The notes below the pieces were generated by a model. It ran no database searches. It was not told the origin of the DNA and saw only the letters and a program-made list of their open reading frames with translations. Source: an uncultured Arachnia sp. (GTDB taxonomy: Bacteria > Actinomycetota > Actinomycetes > Propionibacteriales > Propionibacteriaceae). Taken from it: a stretch of DNA of 64,000 nt. The stretch covers positions 211,543 to 275,542 of the forward strand of contig CANLSH010000001.1 of the NCBI GenBank assembly GCA_947493705.1, given 5' to 3'. Shown here piece by piece: positions 17,776-27,165 of the stretch (the stretch's first letter is position 1; each line of letters starts with the position of its first letter). A program made the translations under genes and the position numbers.

Positions 17776-18206
17776 TCGTCGTCGCTCTCCTCGCGCGGCT
17801 TGCGGTACGGATCCGCATCACCGGCAAAGGTCTTGCCTGTGGATTGCGTCGCTGCCTCGGCATCCAGGGCTTGGACCCGCGCCAGAAGATCCTCCATGCT
17901 CTTGGCCACCTCAGGGGTGGCGTCAAGCACGAAGGTCAGCGACGGCGTGAACTTCATGCCGAGCTGTGCACCCATGGTGGAGCGCAGCATGCCCTTGGCA
18001 CTCTCAAGCGCCGCTGCGGAGTCAGCGCGTTCCGTCTCGTCTCCGAGGACGGTGTAGAAGGCCGTGGCCTCACGGTTGTCGCCGGTGAGGCGGACTTCCG
18101 TGAGGGTCACGAACCCGAGGCGGGGATCCTTGACGCGACGTTCAATCGTCGACGCAAGGATCACCTTGATCTGGTCCGCCAACTTGGCGTTGCGGGGATT
18201 AGCCAT
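17772..18206 (-). CDS. rbfA: Ribosome-binding factor A
   Basis: This 144-residue cold-adaptation and 30S maturation factor acts on the 5' end region of 16S rRNA. The KH-like fold is marked by the N-terminal ADQIKVILASTIERRVKDPRLG and the MGAQLGMKFTPSLTFVLD segment. The C terminus is acidic and poorly conserved, as usual. AGGAGG stands four bases before the ATG. It overlaps truB by four bases and lies 48 bases after infB. Confidence 0.95.
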   Translation of the reverse strand: MANPRNAKLADQIKVILASTIERRVKDPRLGFVTLTEVRLTGDNREATAFYTVLGDETERADSAAALESAKGMLRSTMGAQLGMKFTPSLTFVLDATPEVAKSMEDLLARVQALDAEAATQSTGKTFAGDADPYRKPREESDDE

Positions 18207-18254
18207 AATTCCTCCTTGGCCCGAGAGCCACGGACCTGATCAGACGCACAACGG

Positions 18255-21170
18255 TCAGGACCGCTGGCGTTCCACCATTTCGTAGGTCTCAACGACGTCG
18301 CCGACGCGAATGTCGCTGAAGTTGGACAGGGTCAGACCGCACTCGAAGCCCTCACGGACCTCAGTGACGTCATCCTTCTCGCGCCGCAGCGTGGCGATGG
18401 ACGTCTCCGCGACGACCACGCCGTCACGGAGCAGACGACCCTTCTGGTTCCGGCGAATGGTGCCGTCAAGCACCATGGAGCCAGCAATGTTGCCGAACTT
18501 CGAGCTGCGGAAGATCTCACGGATCTCGACGCGGCCACGCGTCTCCTCGGCGTAGATCGGCTTGAGCATGCCCTTGAGCGCTGCTTCAATCTCGTCGATC
18601 GCCGAGTAGATGACGGAGTAGTACCGCATGTCCACGTTCTCGTTGTCCGCCATCTTCTGCGCATGCAGTGTGGGCCGCACGTTGAAGCCGATAATGACTG
18701 CCTTCGAGGCTGCGGCCAGGCTGACGTTGGTCTCGGTGATGGCACCGACACCACGATCAATGACCCGGAGCGAGACCTCCTCGCCCACGTCAATCTTGGA
18801 CAGTGCGTCCTCGAGTGCTTCCACAGAACCCGCGCCATCGCCCTTGAGGATGAGCAGCAGTTCCTGCGTCACACCCTTCTCGAGCTGCTCGAACAGCTGA
18901 TCCAGCGTCTTGCGACGCGAACCGGCAGCCTGAGCGGCAGCACGCATGCGGGATTCCCGCTTGTCGGCAATCTGTCGTGCCATGCGGTCATCATCGACGA
19001 CCAGCACGTTGTCACCTGCACCGGGCACGGCCGTGAGGCCAAGCACCTGCACGGGCATCGACGGCAGCGCCTCGGTGAGGTTCTCACCCTTGTCGTTGAT
19101 GAGGGCTCGAACGCGGCCATAGGCCGAGCCGGCCACGATGGACTCTCCGATGCGGAGGGTTCCACGATGGATGAGGACGGTCGCGACGGGGCCGCGGCCC
19201 TTGTCGAGGTGCGCCTCGATGGCAACGCCTTGGGCGGGCATGTCCGGATTGGCGCGCAGGTCCAGGGCCGCATCGGCAGTCAGGACGACGGCCTCCAGCA
19301 GCTTGTCCAGACCGTCGCCGGTCAGGGCTGAGACATCGACGAACTGAGTGTCGCCGCCGTACTCCTCGGGGATGATGCCGAATTCGGAGAGTTCGCCGCG
19401 CACCCGCGTGGGGTCGGCTGCCTCCTTGTCCATCTTGTTGACTGCGACGACAATCGGGATATCGGCTGCCTTGGCGTGGTTCAACGCCTCGATGGTCTGC
19501 GGCATGACGCCGTCATCGGCCGCCACCACGAGCACCGCGAGGTCCGTGGACTTCGCGCCACGGGCACGCATGGCGGTGAACGCCTCGTGACCGGGGGTGT
19601 CGATGAAGGTGATGGCACGACTCTCGTCGTCGACGGTGGTCTGCACCTGATAGGCGCCGATCGCCTGCGTGATACCTCCGGCTTCACCACCTGCGACGTT
19701 GCTCTTGCGGAGCGTGTCGAGCAGGCGGGTCTTGCCGTGGTCCACGTGACCCATGACGGTGACGACCGGTGGACGTGCCTCCAGGTCTTCGTCGTCGCCA
19801 AGATCCTCACCGAACTCAAGGTCGAAGCTCTCGAGCAGTTCGCGGTCCTCGTCCTCGGGCGAGACGACCTCGATGTTGTACTCGAGCTCAGCGCCCAACA
19901 CCTCCAGGGTGTCATCGGCGACGGACTGGGTGGCCGTCACCATTTCACCGAGGTGGAAGAGCACCTGCACGAGCTGAGCCGCGTCCACGCCAATCTTGTC
20001 GGCCAGATCGCTCAACGAGGCGCCACGGCGCAGACGAACGGTGGCACCGCCACCCTTCGCGAGACGCACACCGCCAATGGCGGGAGCCTCCATCTGGTTG
20101 AACTCTTGACGACGCTGCTTCTTCGACTTTCGGCCACGTCGGCCACCAGCCCCGCCGCGCCCGAAGGCGCCTTGGGTGCCACCGGGACGACCACGGCCGC
20201 CACCGCCTGGGCGACCGGCGAAGCCACCCATGGGCGGACCGCCGGGACCGCCACCACCGGGTGCGCCCCCGGGACGGCCTCCGCCGCCACCGCCTGGACG
20301 ACCACGGCCGCCACCTGGACCGCCGGGACGACCGCCGCGAGCGGGGGCCGCACCGACGGATGCGGATTGTTGCTTGGGCATCATCGCCGGGTTGGGGCGG
20401 GGCATGCCGGGTGCACCGCCACCGGGGCGCGGCATGCGCTCACCGGGGGCTCCGTCACGACGCGCTTCACCGGGTGCTGCGGGACCACCCTCAGGACGGC
20501 TGGGGCGGCGTTGCTGGGTTCCCATTCCCTGTGCCGGGGCGAAGGGATTGTTGCCCGGGCGGGGACCACTCGGACGCTTGGCAGGGCCAGGTGTCGGTCC
20601 GCCGGGACGTGGCGGGGCTGGACGAGCCGACGGTCCGGGACCACCTTCGCCGCGTTGCTTGGCTGCGGGCTTGCTGGCGCCGGGTGTGCTGGGGCGAGCC
20701 TGAGGGGCTGCAGGACGAGCTGCTGGTTTGGGCGCAGCAGGCTTTGGTCCGGGCATGGCCCCGGGCTTGGGCGCCGAGGCGGCTGGTGCATCCGGCGCAG
20801 CGGGGGCTTCGGAAGCCGACGCTGCTGGCGGCGTTGCAGAGGGTGCGGGGGTGACAGGCTTGGACGGAGCTGCAGGAGCCGGGGCTTCAGCAGGGGGTGC
20901 TTCCGCGGCCGGGGCAGGTGCACTTTCCGTCGGGGCAGGAGCCGTTGACTTGGCTGCACCTGGCTTGGCAGCCGCCGGACGGGTTGCTTCGGGCTTGGTT
21001 TCGTCCTTCGGCTTCTCGCCGAGTGTTTCGCGGATCTTGCGCACCACTGGGGACTCCAGGGTGGAGGACGGACCGCGGACGTATTCGCCCATCTCATTGA
21101 GCTTTGTCAAAAGCTCTTTACTGGTGATTCCAACTTCTTTTGCGATCTCGTGGACGCGAGGCTTGGCCAC
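18255..21170 (-). CDS. infB: Translation initiation factor IF-2
   Basis: This 971-residue GTPase delivers fMet-tRNA to the 30S subunit. IF2_N motifs occur near residues 5-28 and 383-415. Between them, about residues 55-345, is a long low-complexity region rich in Pro, Ala, Gly and Arg with many GG/RPGG repeats, typical of actinobacteria. The G domain has [12 protein letters not shown] near 470, DTPGHEAFT and NKMDKEA; the C-terminal domains follow to [15 protein letters not shown]. The order nusA-ylxR-infB-rbfA is canonical. The low-complexity region is the part most likely to differ between strains. Confidence 0.97.
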   Translation of the reverse strand: MAKPRVHEIAKEVGITSKELLTKLNEMGEYVRGPSSTLESPVVRKIRETLGEKPKDETKPEATRPAAAKPGAAKSTAPAPTESAPAPAAEAPPAEAPAPAAPSKPVTPAPSATPPAASASEAPAAPDAPAASAPKPGAMPGPKPAAPKPAARPAAPQARPSTPGASKPAAKQRGEGGPGPSARPAPPRPGGPTPGPAKRPSGPRPGNNPFAPAQGMGTQQRRPSRPEGGPAAPGEARRDGAPGERMPRPGGGAPGMPRPNPAMMPKQQSASVGAAPARGGRPGGPGGGRGRPGGGGGGRPGGAPGGGGPGGPPMGGFAGRPGGGGRGRPGGTQGAFGRGGAGGRRGRKSKKQRRQEFNQMEAPAIGGVRLAKGGGATVRLRRGASLSDLADKIGVDAAQLVQVLFHLGEMVTATQSVADDTLEVLGAELEYNIEVVSPEDEDRELLESFDLEFGEDLGDDEDLEARPPVVTVMGHVDHGKTRLLDTLRKSNVAGGEAGGITQAIGAYQVQTTVDDESRAITFIDTPGHEAFTAMRARGAKSTDLAVLVVAADDGVMPQTIEALNHAKAADIPIVVAVNKMDKEAADPTRVRGELSEFGIIPEEYGGDTQFVDVSALTGDGLDKLLEAVVLTADAALDLRANPDMPAQGVAIEAHLDKGRGPVATVLIHRGTLRIGESIVAGSAYGRVRALINDKGENLTEALPSMPVQVLGLTAVPGAGDNVLVVDDDRMARQIADKRESRMRAAAQAAGSRRKTLDQLFEQLEKGVTQELLLILKGDGAGSVEALEDALSKIDVGEEVSLRVIDRGVGAITETNVSLAAASKAVIIGFNVRPTLHAQKMADNENVDMRYYSVIYSAIDEIEAALKGMLKPIYAEETRGRVEIREIFRSSKFGNIAGSMVLDGTIRRNQKGRLLRDGVVVAETSIATLRREKDDVTEVREGFECGLTLSNFSDIRVGDVVETYEMVERQRS

Positions 21171-21351
21171 TACTCTCCTTGTAACAAGGCCCAGACCTCA
21201 CGCCCGGACCTATGGGTTGGTTGTGTTGCTCATCGGTAAGTACTCATCGAGTGGTCATGAGCGTTAGCCCACTTTCTTGTTGCGACCGGAATCTCTCCAG
21301 CCGATGCGATGATGGCGCCGAACGCAGATGAACGCCGGGCCGTCGTCCACC

Positions 21352-21612
21352 TTACCGTGCGGAGGCCTTCTGCTCCCAATCAGGGATCGCACCCGGATCG
21401 AGCGTGGCTCCGCGTCCGAAGCACCGTTGGAGCGCTCGCCGCTTCTCCGCCAGTTCCCAACAGCGGGCATCTGCGTGGAGATACCCGCCGCGTCCGGGCA
21501 ACCGTGGCCGTGTGCCGTCGACGACGAGGTCAGCGCGGCGTACCAGCCGGATCAAAGCTTGCTGCTCCGAGCGGCCGCGGCATCCAAGACAGGTTCGCAC
21601 GGGGGGTGACAT
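21352..21612 (-). CDS. YlxR-family RNA-binding protein (DUF448)
   Basis: This protein of about 86 residues lies between nusA and infB, the conserved place for YlxR. The motif PVRTCLGCRGRSEQQALIRLVR near the N terminus and the GRGGYLHADARCWELA segment match the family fold described for Streptococcus YlxR, proposed to bind RNA or regulate. The start could be 21612 (MSPPVRTC) or 21630; neither has a strong ribosome site. A longer reading from 21714 would overlap nusA by 20 bases and is less likely. Confidence 0.85.
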   Translation of the reverse strand: MSPPVRTCLGCRGRSEQQALIRLVRRADLVVDGTRPRLPGRGGYLHADARCWELAEKRRALQRCFGRGATLDPGAIPDWEQKASAR

Positions 21613-21694
21613 GACGTCCAGCGTAGCCATCTCGGCGCGAACGGTGACACGAAGACAGCCCCGGTAATCAAGCAACTGCCGGGATGGATCTTGA

Positions 21695-22690
21695 TCAGCG
21701 CGCCGATGATCCACCTGGGGACTCGGCGACTGTGTCCGGCTGGATGTCTATGCGCCATCCGGTGAGTCGGGCGGCCAGCCGGGCGTTCTGCCCTTCGCGA
21801 CCGATGGCCAGGGACAGCTGATAGTCAGGCACGATTGCCTGACAGGCACGCTGTGCCTGATCCACCACAGTCACCGAAACAACTTTGGCGGGAGAGAGGG
21901 CCTCAGCAACGAACTTCGTTGGGTCCTCGGAGTAATCCACGATGTCGATTTTCTCGGCCCCCAACTCGTTGGTGATGGCGCGCACACGCTGCCCCATGGG
22001 GCCGATGCAGGCACCTTTGGCGGAAATGCTGGGATTGTTGCTTCTCACGGCGATCTTGGTGCGGTGCCCCGCTTCGCGGGCCACTTCCATGATCTCGACG
22101 ACGCCCTGCGCAATCTCCGGCACCTCCAGGGCGAACAGTTTCCGGACGAGGTTGGGATGGGTGCGGGAGACCACCACCTGGGGCCCCTTGACTTCACGGC
22201 GCACGCTGACCACGTAGACCTTGATGCGTCGCCCGTGGACGTAGTCCTCTCCCGGGGCCTGCTCCGCCAGGGGCATGAACGCCTCGAGGGTTCCGAGATC
22301 CACACGCACGGATTTGGAGGCACGGTCCGCCTGAATGATGCCGGTGAGGATGTCGCCCTCGGTGCCGGCAAAATGACCGAATTTCTGGTCATCCTCAGCC
22401 TCCCGCAGGCGTTGAAAGATGACCTGACGTGCCGTGGAGGCAGCAACCCGGCCGAAATCGGAGGGGGTGTCGTCGTAGAAGCCGACAACCTCGTCGTCGT
22501 CACCGAACTCGGGAGCCAGTACCGAAACCTTCCCGGTTTTGCGGTCAATCTCCACTTTGACGCCACGCAGCGGGTGCTCCGTCTTGTTGTATGCGTTGAG
22601 GAGGGCATCCTCCAGCGTGGTGATGAGGTATTCCAGGGGGATTTCCTTGTCGCGCTCGATCGCGCGCAATGCAGCCAGATCAATGTCCAT
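21695..22690 (-). CDS. nusA: Transcription termination/antitermination factor NusA
   Basis: This 331-residue RNA polymerase-associated factor modulates pausing and termination. The N-terminal domain begins MDIDLAALRAIERDKEIPLEYL. Next are an S1 domain (DILTGIIQADRASKSVRVDLG) and two KH domains (KGACIGPMGQRVRAITNEL and LAIGREGQNARLAARLTGWRIDI). The length matches actinobacterial NusA, which lacks the C-terminal repeats of Escherichia coli. It starts five bases after the rimP stop, so rimP-nusA are cotranscribed. Confidence 0.96.
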   Translation of the reverse strand: MDIDLAALRAIERDKEIPLEYLITTLEDALLNAYNKTEHPLRGVKVEIDRKTGKVSVLAPEFGDDDEVVGFYDDTPSDFGRVAASTARQVIFQRLREAEDDQKFGHFAGTEGDILTGIIQADRASKSVRVDLGTLEAFMPLAEQAPGEDYVHGRRIKVYVVSVRREVKGPQVVVSRTHPNLVRKLFALEVPEIAQGVVEIMEVAREAGHRTKIAVRSNNPSISAKGACIGPMGQRVRAITNELGAEKIDIVDYSEDPTKFVAEALSPAKVVSVTVVDQAQRACQAIVPDYQLSLAIGREGQNARLAARLTGWRIDIQPDTVAESPGGSSAR

Positions 22691-22695
22691 GGATC

Positions 22696-23223
22696 TCAGG
22701 CCTCTTCTTCCTCGTCGACGACGTCTCCCGTGGGGACTTCCCTGGCGCTGTCATCCTGAAGCGTCTTGGGCGGGTTCATCTCAACTTGCACCACAGCTTT
22801 GTTGATCTCGTCCAGCCGTCGCGTCATGTCCTTGCCCTTCACGTCAATGAGCACCGTTTCGTCGGTCACTGACTTGATCCGTCCGGTGATCTCCGATGTA
22901 CCGGACTTCACGGTCACCAAACGGCCAGTGTTACGGCGAAAATGTTTGGGTTCAGTCAGCGGCTTGCTGACGCCGCGGCTGCTGACCTCAAGCGTGAAGG
23001 GAAGCGTTCCCACCGCATCGCTGACGTCCAGCGCCGCCGAGATGTGCGAGGCCGACAAGGAGATGTCATCCAGGAGCGGACCCCGCCCATCCGGACCATC
23101 ACCGTCGACCGTGATGCGCAGGAGGGAGCGCTTGCCCATGGGCTTGATCTCGAGTTCGTCGAGCTCCAGGCCGCTGTGGGCGAGGATGGGAGTGATGAGT
23201 TCCGTGAGCTGTTGTTCGTGCAT
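22696..23223 (-). CDS. rimP: Ribosome maturation factor RimP
   Basis: This 175-residue 30S assembly factor has the family signatures LRITVDGDG near residue 35, a SHISAALDVSDAV stretch and FTLEVSSRGVSKPLTEPKHFRRNTGRLV. The C-terminal SM-like half holds TDETVLIDVKGK, and an acidic tail ends the protein. As first gene of the nusA-infB operon it is divergent from the histidine phosphatase gene; the operon promoter should lie in 23224-23400, where I cannot single out a clear -35/-10 pair. Confidence 0.95.
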   Translation of the reverse strand: MHEQQLTELITPILAHSGLELDELEIKPMGKRSLLRITVDGDGPDGRGPLLDDISLSASHISAALDVSDAVGTLPFTLEVSSRGVSKPLTEPKHFRRNTGRLVTVKSGTSEITGRIKSVTDETVLIDVKGKDMTRRLDEINKAVVQVEMNPPKTLQDDSAREVPTGDVVDEEEEA

Positions 23224-23455
23224 GGAAGAAACTCCGATTTAAGTTGTGGGCGCAGTCGTCAGCACGCCATCATACGGTACCGAAACGGGCTTCGAGCCGG
23301 GACCTCGGGGATCCGTCGAGCAGCGCTTCCTTTTCTCCCGGGACCCGTCCCTCCTCTACGGTTCCACGTAGAATCACGGCTACCCACCACCCTGACGGGG
23401 TTGCCGGGTGCTCATTGATCCGCATGCTGCGGTCACGACACAGGAGGTTCGTCGA

Positions 23456-24061
23456 ATGAAGGACACCACTGCCACCCAGCTGTGGTTGGTACGCCACGGA
23501 GCAACGAAATGGTCCAGGTCCGGCCAACACACCTCTGTCACCGACCTTCCCCTGCTCCCCGACGGTGAACAGGACGCGCGGAAGGTGGGTGAGCGACTCA
23601 AGGGGACAGACTTCGGACTGGTGCTCACGAGTCCACACCGTCGGGCCCGCGACACGGCCGTGGGAGCGGGATTCACAGACGTCGAGGAAGACGCGGATCT
23701 CGTGGAATGGGCATACGGCCCGGGCGAGGGGTTGACCTCGGATGAGATCCGGGAGGAGGTGCCCGGTTGGCGCATCTGGACCCACGGCGCCCCGCAGTTC
23801 GAGCGTGATGACTGTGCGCCCGGGGAAACGATCGAGGAAGTATCCGCCCGGCTGCGACGAGTGGTGGAGCGCGTCCGAGCATCGGGCGTCGAGCGCGCAC
23901 TTGTTTTCGCTCATGGTCACTCACTGCGGGCGTTGGCGATGGAGTGGCTGAGCTTCGAGATTGCCATGGGGAAGCACTTCCCGCTGCAGACCGGCACCCT
24001 GAGTGTTCTCGGGTATGAGAAGGACAACCCGGCCATCGTGCGGTGGAACGCCGAGACCTGA
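23456..24061 (+). CDS. Histidine phosphatase superfamily protein
   Basis: This 201-residue phosphoglycerate mutase-like hydrolase has the catalytic motif LWLVRHGATKW near the N terminus, whose RHG His takes the phosphate. It also has LTSPHRRARDTA, VEWAYGPGEG and the second catalytic His in VFAHGHSLRALA. This subgroup in actinobacteria is assigned as a probable acid phosphatase or broad-specificity phosphatase; the substrate is unknown. AGGAGG precedes the ATG by eight bases. The longer reading from 23408 is unlikely. The stop is 35 bases before the lipoprotein gene start. Confidence 0.88.
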   Translation: MKDTTATQLWLVRHGATKWSRSGQHTSVTDLPLLPDGEQDARKVGERLKGTDFGLVLTSPHRRARDTAVGAGFTDVEEDADLVEWAYGPGEGLTSDEIREEVPGWRIWTHGAPQFERDDCAPGETIEEVSARLRRVVERVRASGVERALVFAHGHSLRALAMEWLSFEIAMGKHFPLQTGTLSVLGYEKDNPAIVRWNAET

Positions 24062-24095
24062 GTGGAAGTGCTCCGCGCGAGTTAAGGTGTCGCTC

Positions 24096-25061
24096 ATGCC
24101 TTGCACCCGCCGCTCGCTCCTACAGCTTCCCGTGCTGGCGGTGGTTGCCACCGGCTGTGCCTCAAGTCCAGTCATCGTGGGGACTCCGGGCGACGTGCCT
24201 GCGTCGGTTCCCCCTACCCGATCCGCCGAAGCTGAGGCAGTCGCGACGTGGGTGGAGCGCTTTGCTGCCCTGGTGGACGGATTGTCTCTCACCTCCGCCG
24301 CCTGGGCCCCTGACGAGACCAGCCTCGTATGGATCACGGCACTGCAGGATCAGGCGTCAGCTCATCTGTCCCGGGTGGTGACTGCAGATCCCGTGACGGG
24401 TGGCCCGACGGTCTTCCCCGCACAGGGCCCTCAGGCCACCTCCAGTCCGTCTCCCGCAACGCTGGAGGAGGCACTGGTCCTGCTCACTGACGAAGTCGCG
24501 ATCGGTCTGCCGATTCTACGCACCGGCCTCACAGCCGCCTCGGTCGGTCAGGACAGGCTGTTCCACGCCTCGTTGGCCACGGCCGTGACCGCGAGTCTGG
24601 CGCCCACGCTGCCTCCAATGGAGGGAGGTGCCGCACCAGCACCATTCGACGATCCCGACGTTTCCCACACGACGAGGGCGGCACTGGAACACGCGCGTGC
24701 ACTCATTCGCGGACTCGAGCTCGGGCTCGGCCGTCTGCCCTCGTCAGATGCTCTGAGTGAAGCAGGCACGGAGCGTTTGGATGCCGTCAGAAGACTGCGC
24801 AACACCCTCATCGCCAGCCTGCCGGATGATCTGCCGGAGATTGACGTGTGGCAATTCCCCAATGACATGGCCACATCGGCAGAGATCCTCGGGGCGTGGG
24901 CTGTGCTGGAGAGCAACCTGCTCGACGCCTTCGGGGTCCTGACGGCTGCAGACAGCTCCGGAGCTGCGGACTGGCTGGATCTCATGCTTGGGCAGGTTCC
25001 GTGGGTGCATCGCTGGAGCGGACAGCTCCCGTACTGGCCGGGATGGGTCTCCCCGTCCTGA
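24096..25061 (+). CDS. Tat-type lipoprotein with DUF4439/ferritin-like domain
   Basis: This 321-residue predicted lipoprotein starts CTRRSLLQLPVLAVVATGC: a twin-Arg region, hydrophobic core and lipobox-like VATGC with Cys near residue 21. The rest is largely helical and Ala-rich, and resembles the DUF4439 ferritin-like domain proteins that sit between rimP and proS in many actinobacteria. The function is not known. The ATG at 24096 has a weak AAGGTG site. The gene converges with proS 13 bases downstream. Confidence 0.65.
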   Translation: MPCTRRSLLQLPVLAVVATGCASSPVIVGTPGDVPASVPPTRSAEAEAVATWVERFAALVDGLSLTSAAWAPDETSLVWITALQDQASAHLSRVVTADPVTGGPTVFPAQGPQATSSPSPATLEEALVLLTDEVAIGLPILRTGLTAASVGQDRLFHASLATAVTASLAPTLPPMEGGAAPAPFDDPDVSHTTRAALEHARALIRGLELGLGRLPSSDALSEAGTERLDAVRRLRNTLIASLPDDLPEIDVWQFPNDMATSAEILGAWAVLESNLLDAFGVLTAADSSGAADWLDLMLGQVPWVHRWSGQLPYWPGWVSPS

Positions 25062-25074
25062 GATCTTCCGGGGT

Positions 25075-26847
25075 TCAGGCGCCCGCCAACTCCAGTACTG
25101 CACTGACGGCGTCGGCCACCGCCACCTCGGAACGTGCACCGGTGGCACGGTTGCGGACCTCGACGACGCCGTCGGCCAGCCCGCGGCCCACCACGACGAT
25201 GATGGGCATGCCCAGGATCTCGCCGTCCGCGAACTTCACGCCCGGGCTGGCCTTTCGGTCGTCGAGGAGCACGTCGAGCCCCTGCTGCGAGAGTTCACCG
25301 GCGATGCGATCTGCCTCCTCGAAGACGGCAGCGTCCTTGCCGGTGGCCAGGATCTGCACCTGGTACGGCGCCAGCTCCAGCGGCCAGCACAGTCCCTTGT
25401 CGTCACAGGTCGTTTCCGCCACCGCCGCGACGGCGCGCGAAACGCCCACGCCATAGGAACCCATGGTCACTGTGACCAGCTTGCCGTTGTTGTCCAGCAC
25501 CTTCAGACCCAGAGCGTCGGCGTAGCGACGGCCGAGCTGGAAGATGTGGCCCATCTCAATGCCACGGGCAAGCTGCATGGGGCCCGAACCATCAGGTGCC
25601 GGGTCGCCATCGCGGACATCAGCGACATCCAGCACGCCGTCGGGAGTGAAATCGCGGCCCATCGTGACACCCGTCAGGTGCTGATCGACGGCGTTGGCGC
25701 CCGTCACCCAGTGGCTTCCGGTGACGATGCGGGGATCCACCACGTACCGAATGCTGGAAGCGGACTCCTCCCCCAGCACCGCCTGTCCGGCCGCGTCGAC
25801 GGGTCCCATGAAGCCCACCTTCAGAACAGGGTGCTTCTCGAAATCCTCCGCGTTGAATGGAGCGACCGTGGATGGCTCGAACACCGCTTCGAGCCGTTTG
25901 GCGTCAACATCGCGATCGCCCGGCAACCCGACGATCAGTGGTTCGGTTGTGCCATCAGGACGCGTGAGCACGTAGGCAATATTCTTCAACATCTGGTCGG
26001 CAGTCCACGGCTCGCTCTGCGGATGCTCGGCGTTCAAAAAGTCCACCACAGCGGAGATGCTGCCGGCTGCCGGGGTGTCGACCACCGTCATCTCCGGGGC
26101 CTCGTCAATGCTGAGCGCTTCCGGGGGCGCCACACGGACCGCCTCAACATTGGCCGCATACCCACCGGGTGAGCGAACGAAGGTGTCCTCGCCATTGGGA
26201 GCGACGGCGAGGAATTCCTCGGAGGCCGAGCCGCCCATCGCTCCGGCCATGGCCGAAACGATGACGTAGTTGAGTCCCAAACGGTCGAAGATGCGGACAT
26301 AGGCGTCGCGGTGAGCCTGATAGCTGGCGTCCAGACCGGCGTCGTCGATGTCGAAGGAGTAGGAGTCTTTCATGACGAATTCGCGGCCGCGCAGCACCCC
26401 GGCGCGGGGGCGTGCCTCGTCGCGGTACTTGGTCTGGATCTGGAACAGCGACAGCGGCAGATCCTTGTAGGAGTTGTACATGTCCTTCACCGTCAGGGTG
26501 AAGATCTCCTCGTGGGTGGGGCCCAGCAGCATGTCATTGCCACGGCGGTCCTTGAGGCGGAAAAGGTTGTCACCGTAGTCCGTCCAGCGATTGGTTGTCT
26601 CATAGGGTTCCCGCGGCAGCAGCGCCGGGAAGTGCACCTCCTGCGCACCCATCGCCAGCATCTCCTCCCGCACGATGCCCTCCACCTTCTGCAGCACCTT
26701 CATGCCGAGCGGCAGCCAGGAGTAGATGCCGGGCGCGACGCGCCTGATGTATCCGGCGCGCACCAGCCAGCGGTGGCTGGGGACCTCTGCGTCGACGGGA
26801 TCGTCCCGCAGGGTTCGGACGAACAGGCGGGAAAGCTTCTCGATCAC
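25075..26847 (-). CDS. proS: Prolyl-tRNA synthetase, bacterial type
   Basis: This 590-residue class II synthetase shows motif 1 ([17 protein letters not shown]), motif 2 ([20 protein letters not shown]) and motif 3 ([16 protein letters not shown] near 465). The long insertion between motifs 2 and 3 (about residues 230-395) is the YbaK-like domain that clears mischarged Ala-tRNA(Pro). The C-terminal anticodon-binding domain ends [10 protein letters not shown]. The length agrees with the bacterial type. Confidence 0.96.
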   Translation of the reverse strand: MIEKLSRLFVRTLRDDPVDAEVPSHRWLVRAGYIRRVAPGIYSWLPLGMKVLQKVEGIVREEMLAMGAQEVHFPALLPREPYETTNRWTDYGDNLFRLKDRRGNDMLLGPTHEEIFTLTVKDMYNSYKDLPLSLFQIQTKYRDEARPRAGVLRGREFVMKDSYSFDIDDAGLDASYQAHRDAYVRIFDRLGLNYVIVSAMAGAMGGSASEEFLAVAPNGEDTFVRSPGGYAANVEAVRVAPPEALSIDEAPEMTVVDTPAAGSISAVVDFLNAEHPQSEPWTADQMLKNIAYVLTRPDGTTEPLIVGLPGDRDVDAKRLEAVFEPSTVAPFNAEDFEKHPVLKVGFMGPVDAAGQAVLGEESASSIRYVVDPRIVTGSHWVTGANAVDQHLTGVTMGRDFTPDGVLDVADVRDGDPAPDGSGPMQLARGIEMGHIFQLGRRYADALGLKVLDNNGKLVTVTMGSYGVGVSRAVAAVAETTCDDKGLCWPLELAPYQVQILATGKDAAVFEEADRIAGELSQQGLDVLLDDRKASPGVKFADGEILGMPIIVVVGRGLADGVVEVRNRATGARSEVAVADAVSAVLELAGA

Positions 26848-27165
26848 GGGACATCCTTAGGACAAGCGGTGGGACTCGGGCAAACTCTAGCGCCCGCTAT
26901 TGTCATCGGCCTCACGCGCCAACACTCAGTACTACAGACGGACGTGATCTGAGCCGCGACTGCCCGGTTCAGATTGCGAATGCCCCTACTGGCGCCCACG
27001 GGTGGCTTCCCCGCCAAGGATGCAGCAGGCGATCGACAAAACCTTGGTCCGTCTCAAGAACGCCGCCGAATCCGACGAAAGCTCAACCGCCGGAGACTGA
27101 CCCCGCACGTGTCGAGGCCCCGAACCACACGGTCCGGGGCCTCGATGTAGCGCTTGCGAGATGAC
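26848..27165. other. 318-base gap between proS and the flotillin gene
   Basis: The gap holds the proS upstream region and the terminator of the flotillin gene (27112-27145). A short plus-strand frame near 27020-27100 reads MQQAIDKTLVRLKNAAESD and is open upstream into C-E-C-P-Y-W, but it has no usable start or ribosome site before the C-x-C segment. I treat it as a possible gene remnant. No RNA gene is visible. Confidence 0.4.
27112..27145 (-). terminator. Terminator-like hairpin after the flotillin gene
   Basis: TCGAGGCCCCG and CGGGGCCTCGA form an 11-base perfect stem with a 12-base loop, about 20 bases past the flotillin stop on the minus strand. The T-run is missing, as is common for actinobacterial terminators. 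Confidence 0.65.

Noticed and set aside
20163..20360. Tandem-like GC-rich repeats that might be a DNA repeat element
   Set aside because: They encode the G/R/P-rich segment of IF-2 in frame, so they are codon repeats within a gene.
19476..20948. Long plus-strand open frame of 490 codons opposite infB
   Set aside because: It is the complement of the Pro/Ala/Gly-rich part of IF-2; the repetitive composition and GC bias keep the other frames open. It has no family match or ribosome site.
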